From positions 248,001 through 312,000 of the forward strand of contig FMBT01000303.1 in the NCBI GenBank assembly GCA_900095095.1: DNA of 64,000 nucleotides, in the 5' to 3' direction. Source of the DNA: Fragilariopsis cylindrus CCMP1102 (taxonomy: Eukaryota; Bacillariophyta; Bacillariophyceae; Bacillariales; Bacillariaceae). Within the stretch, counting starts at the first letter, position 1. Every line of letters starts with the position of its first letter. The translations under genes and the position numbers were made by a program. Positions 48,337-57,435 of this stretch are shown piece by piece. The notes beneath the pieces are model-generated. The model was not told the origin of the DNA. It was given only the letters and a program-made list of their open reading frames with translations, and searched no databases.

Positions 48337-51300
48337 AAGTCGACAATCTCAACCGTGAGTCAGATCAACAAAAATAGGAAAGCAAATCAAAAAAAAAACC
48401 AACGTACAAAAAATAGAAAAAACCTCAGTGCCGAACACACAGCTTCCTCCACCTTTGCTTCGTCAACCTCCTCTATCGCACTTGCAGCACCTGTCATCGG
48501 TACTTCCATGGCCAACATACGTACGTCACTGCCAACCAACACTAATTCAACACCATTAAACGATACATCGGATATGTATGCAAACATTGACCAATGGTAT
48601 GGTCCCAGAACATGGGCTGCCCTTGCTGGCCGATCAATCGAGTCTGGCGAATTGTTCACAATCGCGCAATACCACGCATACATCAATTGCAAAGTTCAAA
48701 GGTTGACTACTGACCCTAATAGTACTGGTGCCCATACTAGGTCTTACAAATGCAAACAGGGCTGTGGGTGGACCGTCCTCTTCAGAAGGACCAAGGGAGT
48801 CCTTACTTGGACCTTGGACGACGACTTACCTAGCAGACCTTGTCAGTGCCGTAGAGTCACCATTGGAATACCTGGTCCCACTGTCGTCAACTTGCCTCAG
48901 TTCCACAACTTGGTTCGCAATGCAATTCCTCCTAATGAAACAATGTCACAAGCAGCTGCTATTAAAAAACTAAAAACAGAACAAATACATGTTTCGTTCA
49001 AGGGTGCCCAATATTCGAAGTGCAGAGTAGCGGCAACTAAATTTATTCTGGGGGTTATTGTTCCAAGAGAGTTCCGCGAATTACCTACATTTTTGAACCT
49101 CTTAGCACAAAAGAACAAAAACCTCACGGTAGCCTTACAATCGGATGCCATTTCCAATTCCTTTTTCCGTCTATTCGTGGGTTTTCCTATTGCGCTGGAG
49201 ATCGGAAAATTGACTATGGATGTAATGGTCACTGATTGTTTCCATCAAAAATGCAAAACCTACGATGGCGCTGTGATGCACATAGTATCCCGGACAGGTT
49301 TCGGTAGAACCGTACTTTGTGCGATTGCCATTATTCCAATCGAAGACACGAACCATATTGCATGGGTTATTCAAATGTGTTGGAGACATGGCATGGAGCT
49401 AAAATGTGGTTTGTTCACGGACCAGGGTCCATTGCTGTCCGCTGCTAAATCTCTTTTTGAGAAATTCCAAATTAAGTTGAAACTACAGCTGTGCTTGCAG
49501 CATATTATTCGTTGCATCAGGGCCATGTTTCCGACACTTTTTACAAAGAAGGAAAAAAAGACCAAAAGAAAGAAAAGAGAACAGGGGGTCTCAAACGATA
49601 CAATCCTACGTAGATCAGTTCACGTGGCTAGTTATTGTGAAAAAGTGTCCGTTTTTTTTTGTGCAATTGAAGAGATGGTGATACAATTAGTACAGCAGAA
49701 TCCAACTAATGTTGTCGATTGCATCGGTGTCGGTATATACCTCCTTGACTTACATCCGCATCTGTGGACTGTTATTGCAAACACAGAAGGCTTTTCAATG
49801 AACAACGACTACTATCCAGGTCATAGGTCCCTCTATACTAGTTTTCTGACGTGCAATCATTTCGTTGCGGGAGTATCTGCTTCTTCGAAAGGCTCAAAGC
49901 AGTTTACACCGTCGCAATTAAATGCAATTCTACGTACTACTGCTGAAAAATGCAAAACCGAATTCGAGGCCATGACCGATCCATCCACACATCTGTTTCA
50001 GTTCAAAGACATCGTCTCCGATGCCAACCCTGCGCCTAGATATAGTAATTCCAAAACAAATATAGGCGAAATGTTCGGTAATTTAATGAAACAAAATGGT
50101 GCCCGATACAAGAATCCTGTATTATTTTTACATCATGCACTTCGGTTGTACAACGCACAAGTAACACAGTTGAGAAGTGATTTGGAAATTCATAAGGATG
50201 TAGAGCTGACTACAATTGGGTATAAAATCAAATCGATGATTGGAAAGGACTCCCGCTTTTCCCAAAATAAGGTATCAATGATGGATTCACATTTCGAATG
50301 CGGAGAAGGCGATGGCGATGTTTGGGATCAATTACAAGGCGATTTTTCCTATGAGAGCGGTGGTATTGCTGAAACTCACCATGCTTTTTTGAAGTGGGAC
50401 GCTACATGTGAAGAGTTCCGTCACTCTTGTTCGGAGCATGGGGATATGTCTGACATGCTTAGGTGTCCGTGTTATTGCATTTTCTTACTTTGCGTCGAGG
50501 CAATACGAAAGGAACATTTGCCTCCCCGATTTAAGCGGTCTGATGATATTGATCATTATTTGTATGGACCATGTTTTCGTATTGATTTTTGTCTCAATTT
50601 GCTGCGGCGTAAATATACAGGTCTTCGTGGTTTGCGTGTGTCTATTCCAACAGCTTCCGATATGGTCAACAGTGGTACAGTAAATTTTAAATCATACTCT
50701 AATGGAGGAGTAGAGCTCAAGGGTGAACAAGTATGTAGTAATCTGCAGCAACCAACCAAATACAAGGATTCGTTCTCTGGCGGCCCACGATTCACAAGCA
50801 CTGGAGAATCCGGTACTGGCAATTCCATTCGCGCTCCCCGTGGATCTAATAAAAGTCGGGAGAGCAAAGGAAGATATGCCAACGAAAAAACGAGAGTAGT
50901 AAAAGTCGAAAATGTAACTTCCAAATTGCCAAAACTATTATTAGCAGCAGCAGAAAACGACAAGAAAAAATTATTAGCAGCAGAAAACGACAAGAAAAAA
51001 AATGATAACGACAGATTGAACGTATTGGTAAAAGTCAAGGTAGAAAAGGATGACGACGATTCATCGGATTCAGGTGGTTTGTCTGTTAGTGACTTTCTAT
51101 TATCCCAGGATATGGAGACAGCTTTGGATACTATTTACCGTGACAAACGTCCTAAGCATTGTTCGTTTTGCAGATTGCCCAACCACAATGTAAAAACATG
51201 CGTCCCACTACACACCAACGGTCGCGATGTATGTCCAGCCCGTGAGCTTCATGCTGGAAAGTATTATGTTTATTCTGCACCTCATAAATATGCTCACGAC

Positions 51301-51567
51301 CAAGTTGGCTTCCCATTAGAATTATATGCACAATCGGATGCTAGGACGACTAAGATTAAGAAGAATGACAAATTATTTTGTCGGGTTATAGAAGAAGATG
51401 AAGATGATGATGATGATGATGATGAAGATGAACGAACGACAACAACACCCGCGAATAATGGAATACCGTCGTGCTCCCTTGCGGTTATTGACAAAGATAA
51501 TATATCAAAGAAGCAGCTGGACGACGAGAATAAATTGGACGAAGCGAACTACAAATCACCTGATTAG
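47614..51567 (+). CDS. Mutator-like transposase (MULE)
   Basis: 1,317 codons, intact. A Cys/His-rich N-terminal finger (residues about 14-90) precedes Asn, Lys and Gln runs. A FLYWCH/WRKY-like Cys segment (YKCKQGCGW...RPCQCRR) lies near residues 370-420. The MULE DDE domain is complete: Asp541 (VTDCFHQK), Asp603 (FTDQGP), the C-x2-H signature at Cys627/His630 (LCLQHIIRC) and the likely catalytic Glu819 (NIGEMFGNLMK), which follows the family order D-D-CxxH-E. Near residue 1183 is a CCHC knuckle (CSFCRLPNHNVKTC). The protein ends with an acidic tail and a TAG at 51565-51567. All catalytic residues are kept, so it may be active. A poly-Asp run at 51390-51425 is encoded by GAT repeats. Confidence 0.93.
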
Positions 51568-54500
51568 AGGTTCACCGCTCGTCTGGATTGTTCTTTGAAC
51601 CAGGACATCTACCAACACCAAACGTCCGTCCGTCCGCAGTGGGGTCAGAAGTTGGCTGTAATTGTCTATGCGATCTATACAAACAACAGACCGTCAGATT
51701 GTACCGTGACTATTCTAGAACGAGATGATGCTCTCACCCTTAGTCAAAGCAGCCAAAAGACGGACATAGGTATACTTTTTGATGAGGAGCAATCACAAGA
51801 TTGGATGGCCTTAAGCCAACCAGAAACGACTGCATCCAACCACAGTAATCCCAACCAACCGTGTAACCTTTATACTGACGACCTGGCCTACAACTTCTTA
51901 CTGCAGAATAAGTATGAGGAGCTACCTGTTTGGTCTTACTACGACACTTTAACCAAAAAATTTGCTGACCACAACCCTCAAATTGTATTGGCTACATATA
52001 CAGGGAAGGCAACAGGTGCATGTATAGTGGACAGAAACGATCTGGATAGTCTCATTTGTGGCCATGGTAAATATGTAGAGAGTGAAATCTTGAAGTTCTT
52101 TGGTAGTCAACTGGTAGATTTAGATCCAAAACATTATGGGATGGTGTCTCCGGAGGCGTTTGAACATGTTTTTCCACTAGAAGGAGAAGGTCCTGGGCGA
52201 TTTGAGATTTTTGATTACCGAAAAAAATATTCCCACGAACAGTTACTACACGGTTTGCGGGAAATGACGTTTGAGAATGGTCCTAAGCCTAACGCTGTTG
52301 GAATTGCACCAGGAATATTTTCGATTCCAATATATTGTGTCCGTCCTAAACATTGGATTCTGTGTATTGTTTTAACGGAATCAGGCCGCGTCATTATGTT
52401 GGATACATCGCTAGATGAAAACCATCAACTGCGTCGGATTTTCTATACCAAAGCCGTTCCTGCATTTCTCAAAAAGTATATCAGCCACGAAGAACCACAC
52501 AAAGACTGGACCGTCGAATGGCCTCCTTGTCCGGTACAAACGATTAGTGATTGTGGTGTATTTGTCTGTGTTTTTATGTATATATTTGCCGTATTCTATT
52601 CAGGCGACTTGGACCAAACTCTTTCAATGATTAGGAAAATCAGTCAACATTTCGTGATGAGCGAACATATCAGACATACAGTAGCATTATGTATTTTGAA
52701 GAAGGATTTGAGTTTTATGAATGAACGATTGAAAGTATTTTCTGAATTTGAACTTGTCATCACCGGTCGTCAATACATTCGAGAGACTCTAGGATTGAAC
52801 TTACATCAATTGCGAAAAGAATTTACAGATAAAAATGCAACAATTATATTCCCCATTGTTGCTGAAGGTACCCCTGACGCCGATAAAACACTTTTCTCCA
52901 CCTGGAAGTTTGTTGGATCTATACTCTCGACGGAAGAATTACGGGGTTCTACTGGTGACAATTCTGCAGATCGTACACACAATTTCAAAGAGGTAGATTT
53001 TGATTATCAGGGCTTTACAAGAATTCAAAAAGCTATCCGTCTTTATGAACAATCATCATCAGAAGGACGATGTCAAAATGTCACTAGGCAAAGAAGCAGT
53101 TCTACCGAGGCACTTCGTGCTGCATGGGCCACCGACTCGATGATCGATATGGCATCTTACTGGATAATGCGGGACGAGGATAGTAAAAAAAGGCGATTCT
53201 TTCCGGTTAGAAGATCGGTACTAGATTTGGGGAGTACGGAATGGCCGATGCTTCAGAAACGTTTCCCGAAATATTTTCGATTATCCTCACTTTTATCGTA
53301 CGAATGTATTGCTTTTCCGATATGGCGAGGCGGTCACTACTCCGTTATGTTTGTATTCAATTTATCTTCTCTGTGGGAAGATCCACAGAGAGTTAAATCT
53401 TCTCCAGGCATATACCACTTCGACAGTGGTAGTAATTATAGACATAGCACGATAGAATGGGCTCAAAATGTGCGTGGTCTCCTTAACACCATAATTCAGA
53501 AAGACAAGAACGAAAAGATGCAAAAGCCCTCAAAGAAAGGGTTGCCCTCAAAGAAAGGGTTGCCCCCCAAGTCAAGTCCGTTCCATGATATCATATTTCA
53601 TCGTGGTAACCTACCCCATTATTCTATACCTGTTCGCAAGCAGACTAGTACATTTGAAAGTGGGTATTATCTCATCATGTATATTGCTATTGTGTACAAG
53701 AATGTGGTACATGAAAACTTCAAAGGCGAAAGCAAACTTAGCCGTCGAAGGAGTGCAAAAAATACTAAAGAAACTTTTTCAGATATTATCACGGAGTGTA
53801 GTGCTCTAGATACATGTTTGTTTATAATGAAAGATTTATTAGTACTTTTTTCCGCCATTTACAATATTTCGGTTCGAATAAAGAAGAGGAATGAATTGCC
53901 GGAGAAAAAATCCAGTGACGAAAGTGACGCAGATGATTTGGACGACAACGGGAGCTGCATGACCAACAACGACGATACCAATAACGGTAGCAACAGCGCC
54001 AATAACAAGGACATGAAGAGCCCCAACAACGACGATATCAACATGACTAAAAACAACCATGCGAACATTGGTTCGGAAGGAGGTAATGAATCAGACATTG
54101 TCGACGACGACGGCTCCTCTGTTACGTCATATATGTATATCTCTGATGGTGAGATGGAACAACATAGGAAGAATGGTGCAGTTTTGACCGAACTATCATG
54201 TGGTGATACGATTCGGTACTTCCACTACGATGCGCCACCAAAGGAATTTAAATCATCAAAAATAGTCCGTATTGATGCAGAAAAGCAACAGGTGATACTA
54301 GAGGATGGATACAGCCTTAGGAAGAGAGACATGTATTTTTCGCCTAGTTTTCGGTTCGGTGCAACTCTCGATGACCTAACACTTCGTGATGGGGGCGAAG
54401 CCAATGCTGCAACTTTTCTTATTCGTCAAGCTAAATTCTTGAAAGCGTTAAAACAAGATTGTACTGATAAACTTCAGGAGATGTTGCCGTTGGATGGTGC

Positions 54501-56049
54501 TGAACTGGACTCTTATATTAGCAACAGTAGTGGAGGTCCCACCCAAATCAAAACTCCAGCAAGTAATAAACGAAAAATTACAACACCTGATTCGCCAATG
54601 CGCAAGGCTTCGAGGTCTTCTCCTCCAGAAGATAACACCAACAATTCTAAAATCGACAGCACCGAAGAAATATCGAGATTACGACAGTATACCATCTTTA
54701 GGTATTCGATTGGCAAGCATGTTCATGAGGGTGAATTTGAAGTCACATATAACCGAAGATATAGCTATCTAAAGATCGACCACGCTCCTGGTAAAACCAG
54801 GAGGCATCCGGTGCTTAAAGTTGACGTTGAGAGCGTCACCGATACCAAATTCTTCATGAGTGATGCTTATGGCGAAGTCAACTTTGATGATTGCACTAAG
54901 CAAACGCGCATCGAAAGCTTTTGTTCCTTCAAAGTTCCTGTTGCAGATATTGAGCAGTTAGATTTCAAAACAAAAATTGACTTTCCACCTTCAGTTTCAG
55001 ATACTACGATCCTGGTGATCGAGTTTGGGTGTTCTCGAGATAGCTTCGATCTTCAACAAGATTTTGGAATTGAATTCATTCGTATTAATAAAATTGTGTC
55101 ATTCAAATGCATTGCTGCCCCGTTGTTGGATCATTTGGAGGGTTTGTATGAAAGACGAACAAAAATTGATCCGAAAAAAAGGTCAAAGTTTACAGGTAAC
55201 AAAAATAGTTCTGATGTACTCATATCTCATCCTTTTGATAGTGAAAAGATTAATCAGATAAAAGTGGCATGTGACCAGTCTGGCCTGGAAGAATTTGCTA
55301 ACTGGGTGCCAGATAAGACGGCGAGTAGTGACCGACCGATCGTTGTGAAGGTGAACGACTTTTGTGGTTTATTGGCTGGACAATGGCTAAACGATACTTT
55401 GGTTGATTTTTTTTTGATGATGGCTATATCAGATAGCAATCGTGCTGATGCTCATGTATTTTCGTCATATCTATATACCTCGTTGATGGGAGAAAGTTGG
55501 AATTCAAAATCGTCTACATTTACAAAAACAATAGATATTTTCAAGAAGCGGGCGCTCTTTATTCCTATTGTTAAAGATTTACACTGGTCACATGTAATCT
55601 TGCTTAATCTTGGGAGCATATCGCGTGAGGACAGCAGTTGTTCCTTAATGCCTATTTTGCTATACTTTGATTCGTTGGGTGGTGACGTGCGTAATGTCGA
55701 GAGTAGGATTTATTCATGGCTGAATGCAGAATGGAACCGCATTCATGGAAGAATAGGAGCGTTTTCTGCCAAAACTATGCATGTGCTCAATCCGATTAGA
55801 GCGAGACAAAAGAATGGTTATGACTGTGGCATCTTCAGCTTGAAATACGCTGTTGCTACATTCAGATCGCTAGATAATCTTATTGACTTTCCTATTCTGA
55901 AGGGAAACCCGCCATGTCTAGATGAAGAGGGATTCAAGATGCAGATTACTGACTCGGATCATTTCAAATTTGACCAGAGGTACGTTCACAAGATGCGGTC
56001 ACAGTACAAAAAGTTTATTGAGCTGGTAGCAGCGCTTTCCAGAAAATAG
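51568..56049 (+). CDS. Triple Ulp1/SENP-like (C48) protease protein, in frame after transposase stop
   Basis: The frame is open from immediately after the TAG at 51567 and the first ATG is at 51805; it may be made by stop readthrough or from that ATG. Residues are counted from 51595. Module 1 has His253 (KHWILCIVL), Asp270, Gln315 and Cys320 (QTISDCGVFVCVF). Module 2 has His581 (GGHYSVMFVFN) and Asp610 (HFDSGS), but Ser689 where the Cys is expected (FESGYYLIMYI), so it is probably inactive. Module 3 is the most canonical: WLNDTLVDFF, LHWSHV with His1330, FDSLGG with Asp1359, then Gln1405 and Cys1411 in RQKNGYDCGIFSLKY. Acidic Asn/Asp low complexity separates the modules. C48 proteases cleave SUMO or similar; here the substrate could be SUMO or the transposase fusion. 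Confidence 0.9.
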   Translation, partial: RFTARLDCSLNQDIYQHQTSVRPQWGQKLAVIVYAIYTNNRPSDCTVTILERDDALTLSQSSQKTDIGILFDEEQSQDWMALSQPETTASNHSNPNQPCNLYTDDLAYNFLLQNKYEELPVWSYYDTLTKKFADHNPQIVLATYTGKATGACIVDRNDLDSLICGHGKYVESEILKFFGSQLVDLDPKHYGMVSPEAFEHVFPLEGEGPGRFEIFDYRKKYSHEQLLHGLREMTFENGPKPNAVGIAPGIFSIPIYCVRPKHWILCIVLTESGRVIMLDTSLDENHQLRRIFYTKAVPAFLKKYISHEEPHKDWTVEWPPCPVQTISDCGVFVCVFMYIFAVFYSGDLDQTLSMIRKISQHFVMSEHIRHTVALCILKKDLSFMNERLKVFSEFELVITGRQYIRETLGLNLHQLRKEFTDKNATIIFPIVAEGTPDADKTLFSTWKFVGSILSTEELRGSTGDNSADRTHNFKEVDFDYQGFTRIQKAIRLYEQSSSEGRCQNVTRQRSSSTEALRAAWATDSMIDMASYWIMRDEDSKKRRFFPVRRSVLDLGSTEWPMLQKRFPKYFRLSSLLSYECIAFPIWRGGHYSVMFVFNLSSLWEDPQRVKSSPGIYHFDSGSNYRHSTIEWAQNVRGLLNTIIQKDKNEKMQKPSKKGLPSKKGLPPKSSPFHDIIFHRGNLPHYSIPVRKQTSTFESGYYLIMYIAIVYKNVVHENFKGESKLSRRRSAKNTKETFSDIITECSALDTCLFIMKDLLVLFSAIYNISVRIKKRNELPEKKSSDESDADDLDDNGSCMTNNDDTNNGSNSANNKDMKSPNNDDINMTKNNHANIGSEGGNESDIVDDDGSSVTSYMYISDGEMEQHRKNGAVLTELSCGDTIRYFHYDAPPKEFKSSKIVRIDAEKQQVILEDGYSLRKRDMYFSPSFRFGATLDDLTLRDGGEANAATFLIRQAKFLKALKQDCTDKLQEMLPLDGAELDSYISNSSGGPTQIKTPASNKRKITTPDSPMRKASRSSPPEDNTNNSKIDSTEEISRLRQYTIFRYSIGKHVHEGEFEVTYNRRYSYLKIDHAPGKTRRHPVLKVDVESVTDTKFFMSDAYGEVNFDDCTKQTRIESFCSFKVPVADIEQLDFKTKIDFPPSVSDTTILVIEFGCSRDSFDLQQDFGIEFIRINKIVSFKCIAAPLLDHLEGLYERRTKIDPKKRSKFTGNKNSSDVLISHPFDSEKINQIKVACDQSGLEEFANWVPDKTASSDRPIVVKVNDFCGLLAGQWLNDTLVDFFLMMAISDSNRADAHVFSSYLYTSLMGESWNSKSSTFTKTIDIFKKRALFIPIVKDLHWSHVILLNLGSISREDSSCSLMPILLYFDSLGGDVRNVESRIYSWLNAEWNRIHGRIGAFSAKTMHVLNPIRARQKNGYDCGIFSLKYAVATFRSLDNLIDFPILKGNPPCLDEEGFKMQITDSDHFKFDQRYVHKMRSQYKKFIELVAALSRK

Positions 56050-56559
56050 TGGGTAGTCATTAATATAGAAAGCACTTCGTTGTAAAATAGATAGATATAT
56101 TATACGATTATATTCCTCTATTTATTTTTTTAAACGAGTATGTGGATAGGATCGTATTAGTTCCTACGCTCTCTTGAGGTCAACTGTAGCGAATACTGGT
56201 GTATGTTCAAGACAATGATAAGAAAAGGACTAAATCTGAACCTTTATGCACGAATCACTATTCAATACGCGACCATATTCCGTTATGCTTTTGTATTTTT
56301 GTTTAAACTGACTCTACAGTATTGCGTGATGTTTTCTTCTAACAATCTTATTGCTAAAACCCTCACGTATTAAATGATTTTGTGCGCGCGATCATGTCCA
56401 GTAGCAATTTGAATTAACCGCGACCATAATCCATTATTAGGAAAGATTTCTTCAGTTCGTTTTGACCGCACTTTTGCGTGTAATTTTTTTATTTCCATAT
56501 TTCGCTTTCAAAAAGACCGTTATAAACTGGTCATAAAAATAGAAACTATATCTTAAACA
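56050..56559. other. Spacer after the protease gene
   Basis: AT-rich; no gene, RNA or terminal repeat identified. The next ORF begins at 56560. Confidence 0.45.
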
Positions 56560-57060
56560 ATGGAACCACCAACTATCACGCAAACGCAAGAGCAAGAAGT
56601 GTCAGCTCAAATTAAAGGCATGACATTGGCAGCCTCCGATACTGTTCGTGTCCAATCATACATTCGCCGTGTACCAAAATCAATAAAGGTCGGTAGCTGG
56701 AAGAAGCAGAAGCATGTTAAAAGAATCAAGAGTGGGTCGCTCATGGATCCTGGTACATTCAAGTTGATTATTGACCACCAAAAAGAAGTCATTGCGGAAG
56801 CCAAGGAACATCAGAATCACGACATGGCAACGATCGAAAGGAAAAATACCTGGAGCACCTTCTGGAATCAAGCTACCAAAAAGGCAAAGCGCCGTAAAAG
56901 GAAAAAGACCAAGTATGTGTGGGAGAAGAAGAGGGAAGCTGCACTACACGACAGGATGGATTTCCTCAACAGAATTCACGATCTCAATACCCCTATGATG
57001 TCTGATGGTGACGGTGATGCAGAGAGCGACAGCGACTCTGAAGATGCTGAATTTGAATGA
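56560..57060 (+). CDS. Small basic protein with acidic C-terminus, unknown family
   Basis: 166 codons, intact, starting MEPPTITQTQ. The centre is strongly basic (VGSWKKQKHVKRIKSG, KKAKRRKRKKTKYVWEKKRE), compatible with nuclear import and DNA or RNA binding. The last 20 residues are Asp/Glu/Ser-rich. No domain recognised. It lies 511 bases downstream of the protease gene on the same strand and may be part of the same element. The composition is more convincing than a random ORF, but the evidence for a gene is only length and shape. Confidence 0.55.
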   Translation: MEPPTITQTQEQEVSAQIKGMTLAASDTVRVQSYIRRVPKSIKVGSWKKQKHVKRIKSGSLMDPGTFKLIIDHQKEVIAEAKEHQNHDMATIERKNTWSTFWNQATKKAKRRKRKKTKYVWEKKREAALHDRMDFLNRIHDLNTPMMSDGDGDAESDSDSEDAEFE

Positions 57061-57369
57061 TCGTTCTGATGGATGCACGTCAATAAAAACACAAGAAGGC
57101 ATTAATGTAGATAATCAACTCATTCAGGAAATAATTTTAATAGTAATGTTAATAGTAATATATGTATATTTAGTATAATTGTTGTGATATTTCAAAAAGT
57201 AGAAGATGACAATGAATCCCGTTGGTCATCCGAGGATTCGACCATGATGCGTAATCAAGTATAAACTAGAGACGGAATGATAAACCTTATATATATAACT
57301 TTCCAAAATCAGCTGCAAATACGGAGCTATCTCCGGCAACTGTCAGTTAATTAGATTCCTGGACACACT
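57061..57369. other. Convergent spacer
   Basis: Between the small basic protein and the stop of the acidic repeat protein. It contains one copy of the 20-base duplicated motif described separately. Confidence 0.45.
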
Positions 57370-57435
57370 CTAGAGAGGAGTGAATGATAAATCATCTGAA
57401 CCATTGTCCTTATGAAACTTTCCAAAATCAGCTGC
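57297..57435. repeat. Exact 20-base direct repeat spanning a gene 3' end
   Basis: AACTTTCCAAAATCAGCTGC occurs at 57297-57316 and again at 57416-57435, 119 bases apart. The second copy is inside the coding end of the acidic repeat protein; the first lies beyond its stop, as if a fragment of the gene end was duplicated. Confidence 0.85.

Larger units (their letters stand above)
47614..56049 (+). mobile_element. Mutator-like (MULE) element carrying Ulp1-type protease modules, coding part only
   Basis: The transposase gene and the protease gene are adjacent, in the same frame and orientation, and have no introns. The ends and target-site duplications were not found by eye, so only the coding span is given. 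Plant MULEs that have captured Ulp1-like genes are known (KI-MULEs); here the protease part is much larger. Neighbouring genes to 64,000 may belong to the same insertion, but this is not shown. Confidence 0.75.

Noticed and set aside
46915-57369. Terminal inverted repeats of the MULE
   Set aside because: I compared the flanks by eye and found no convincing inverted match; a self dot-plot is needed.
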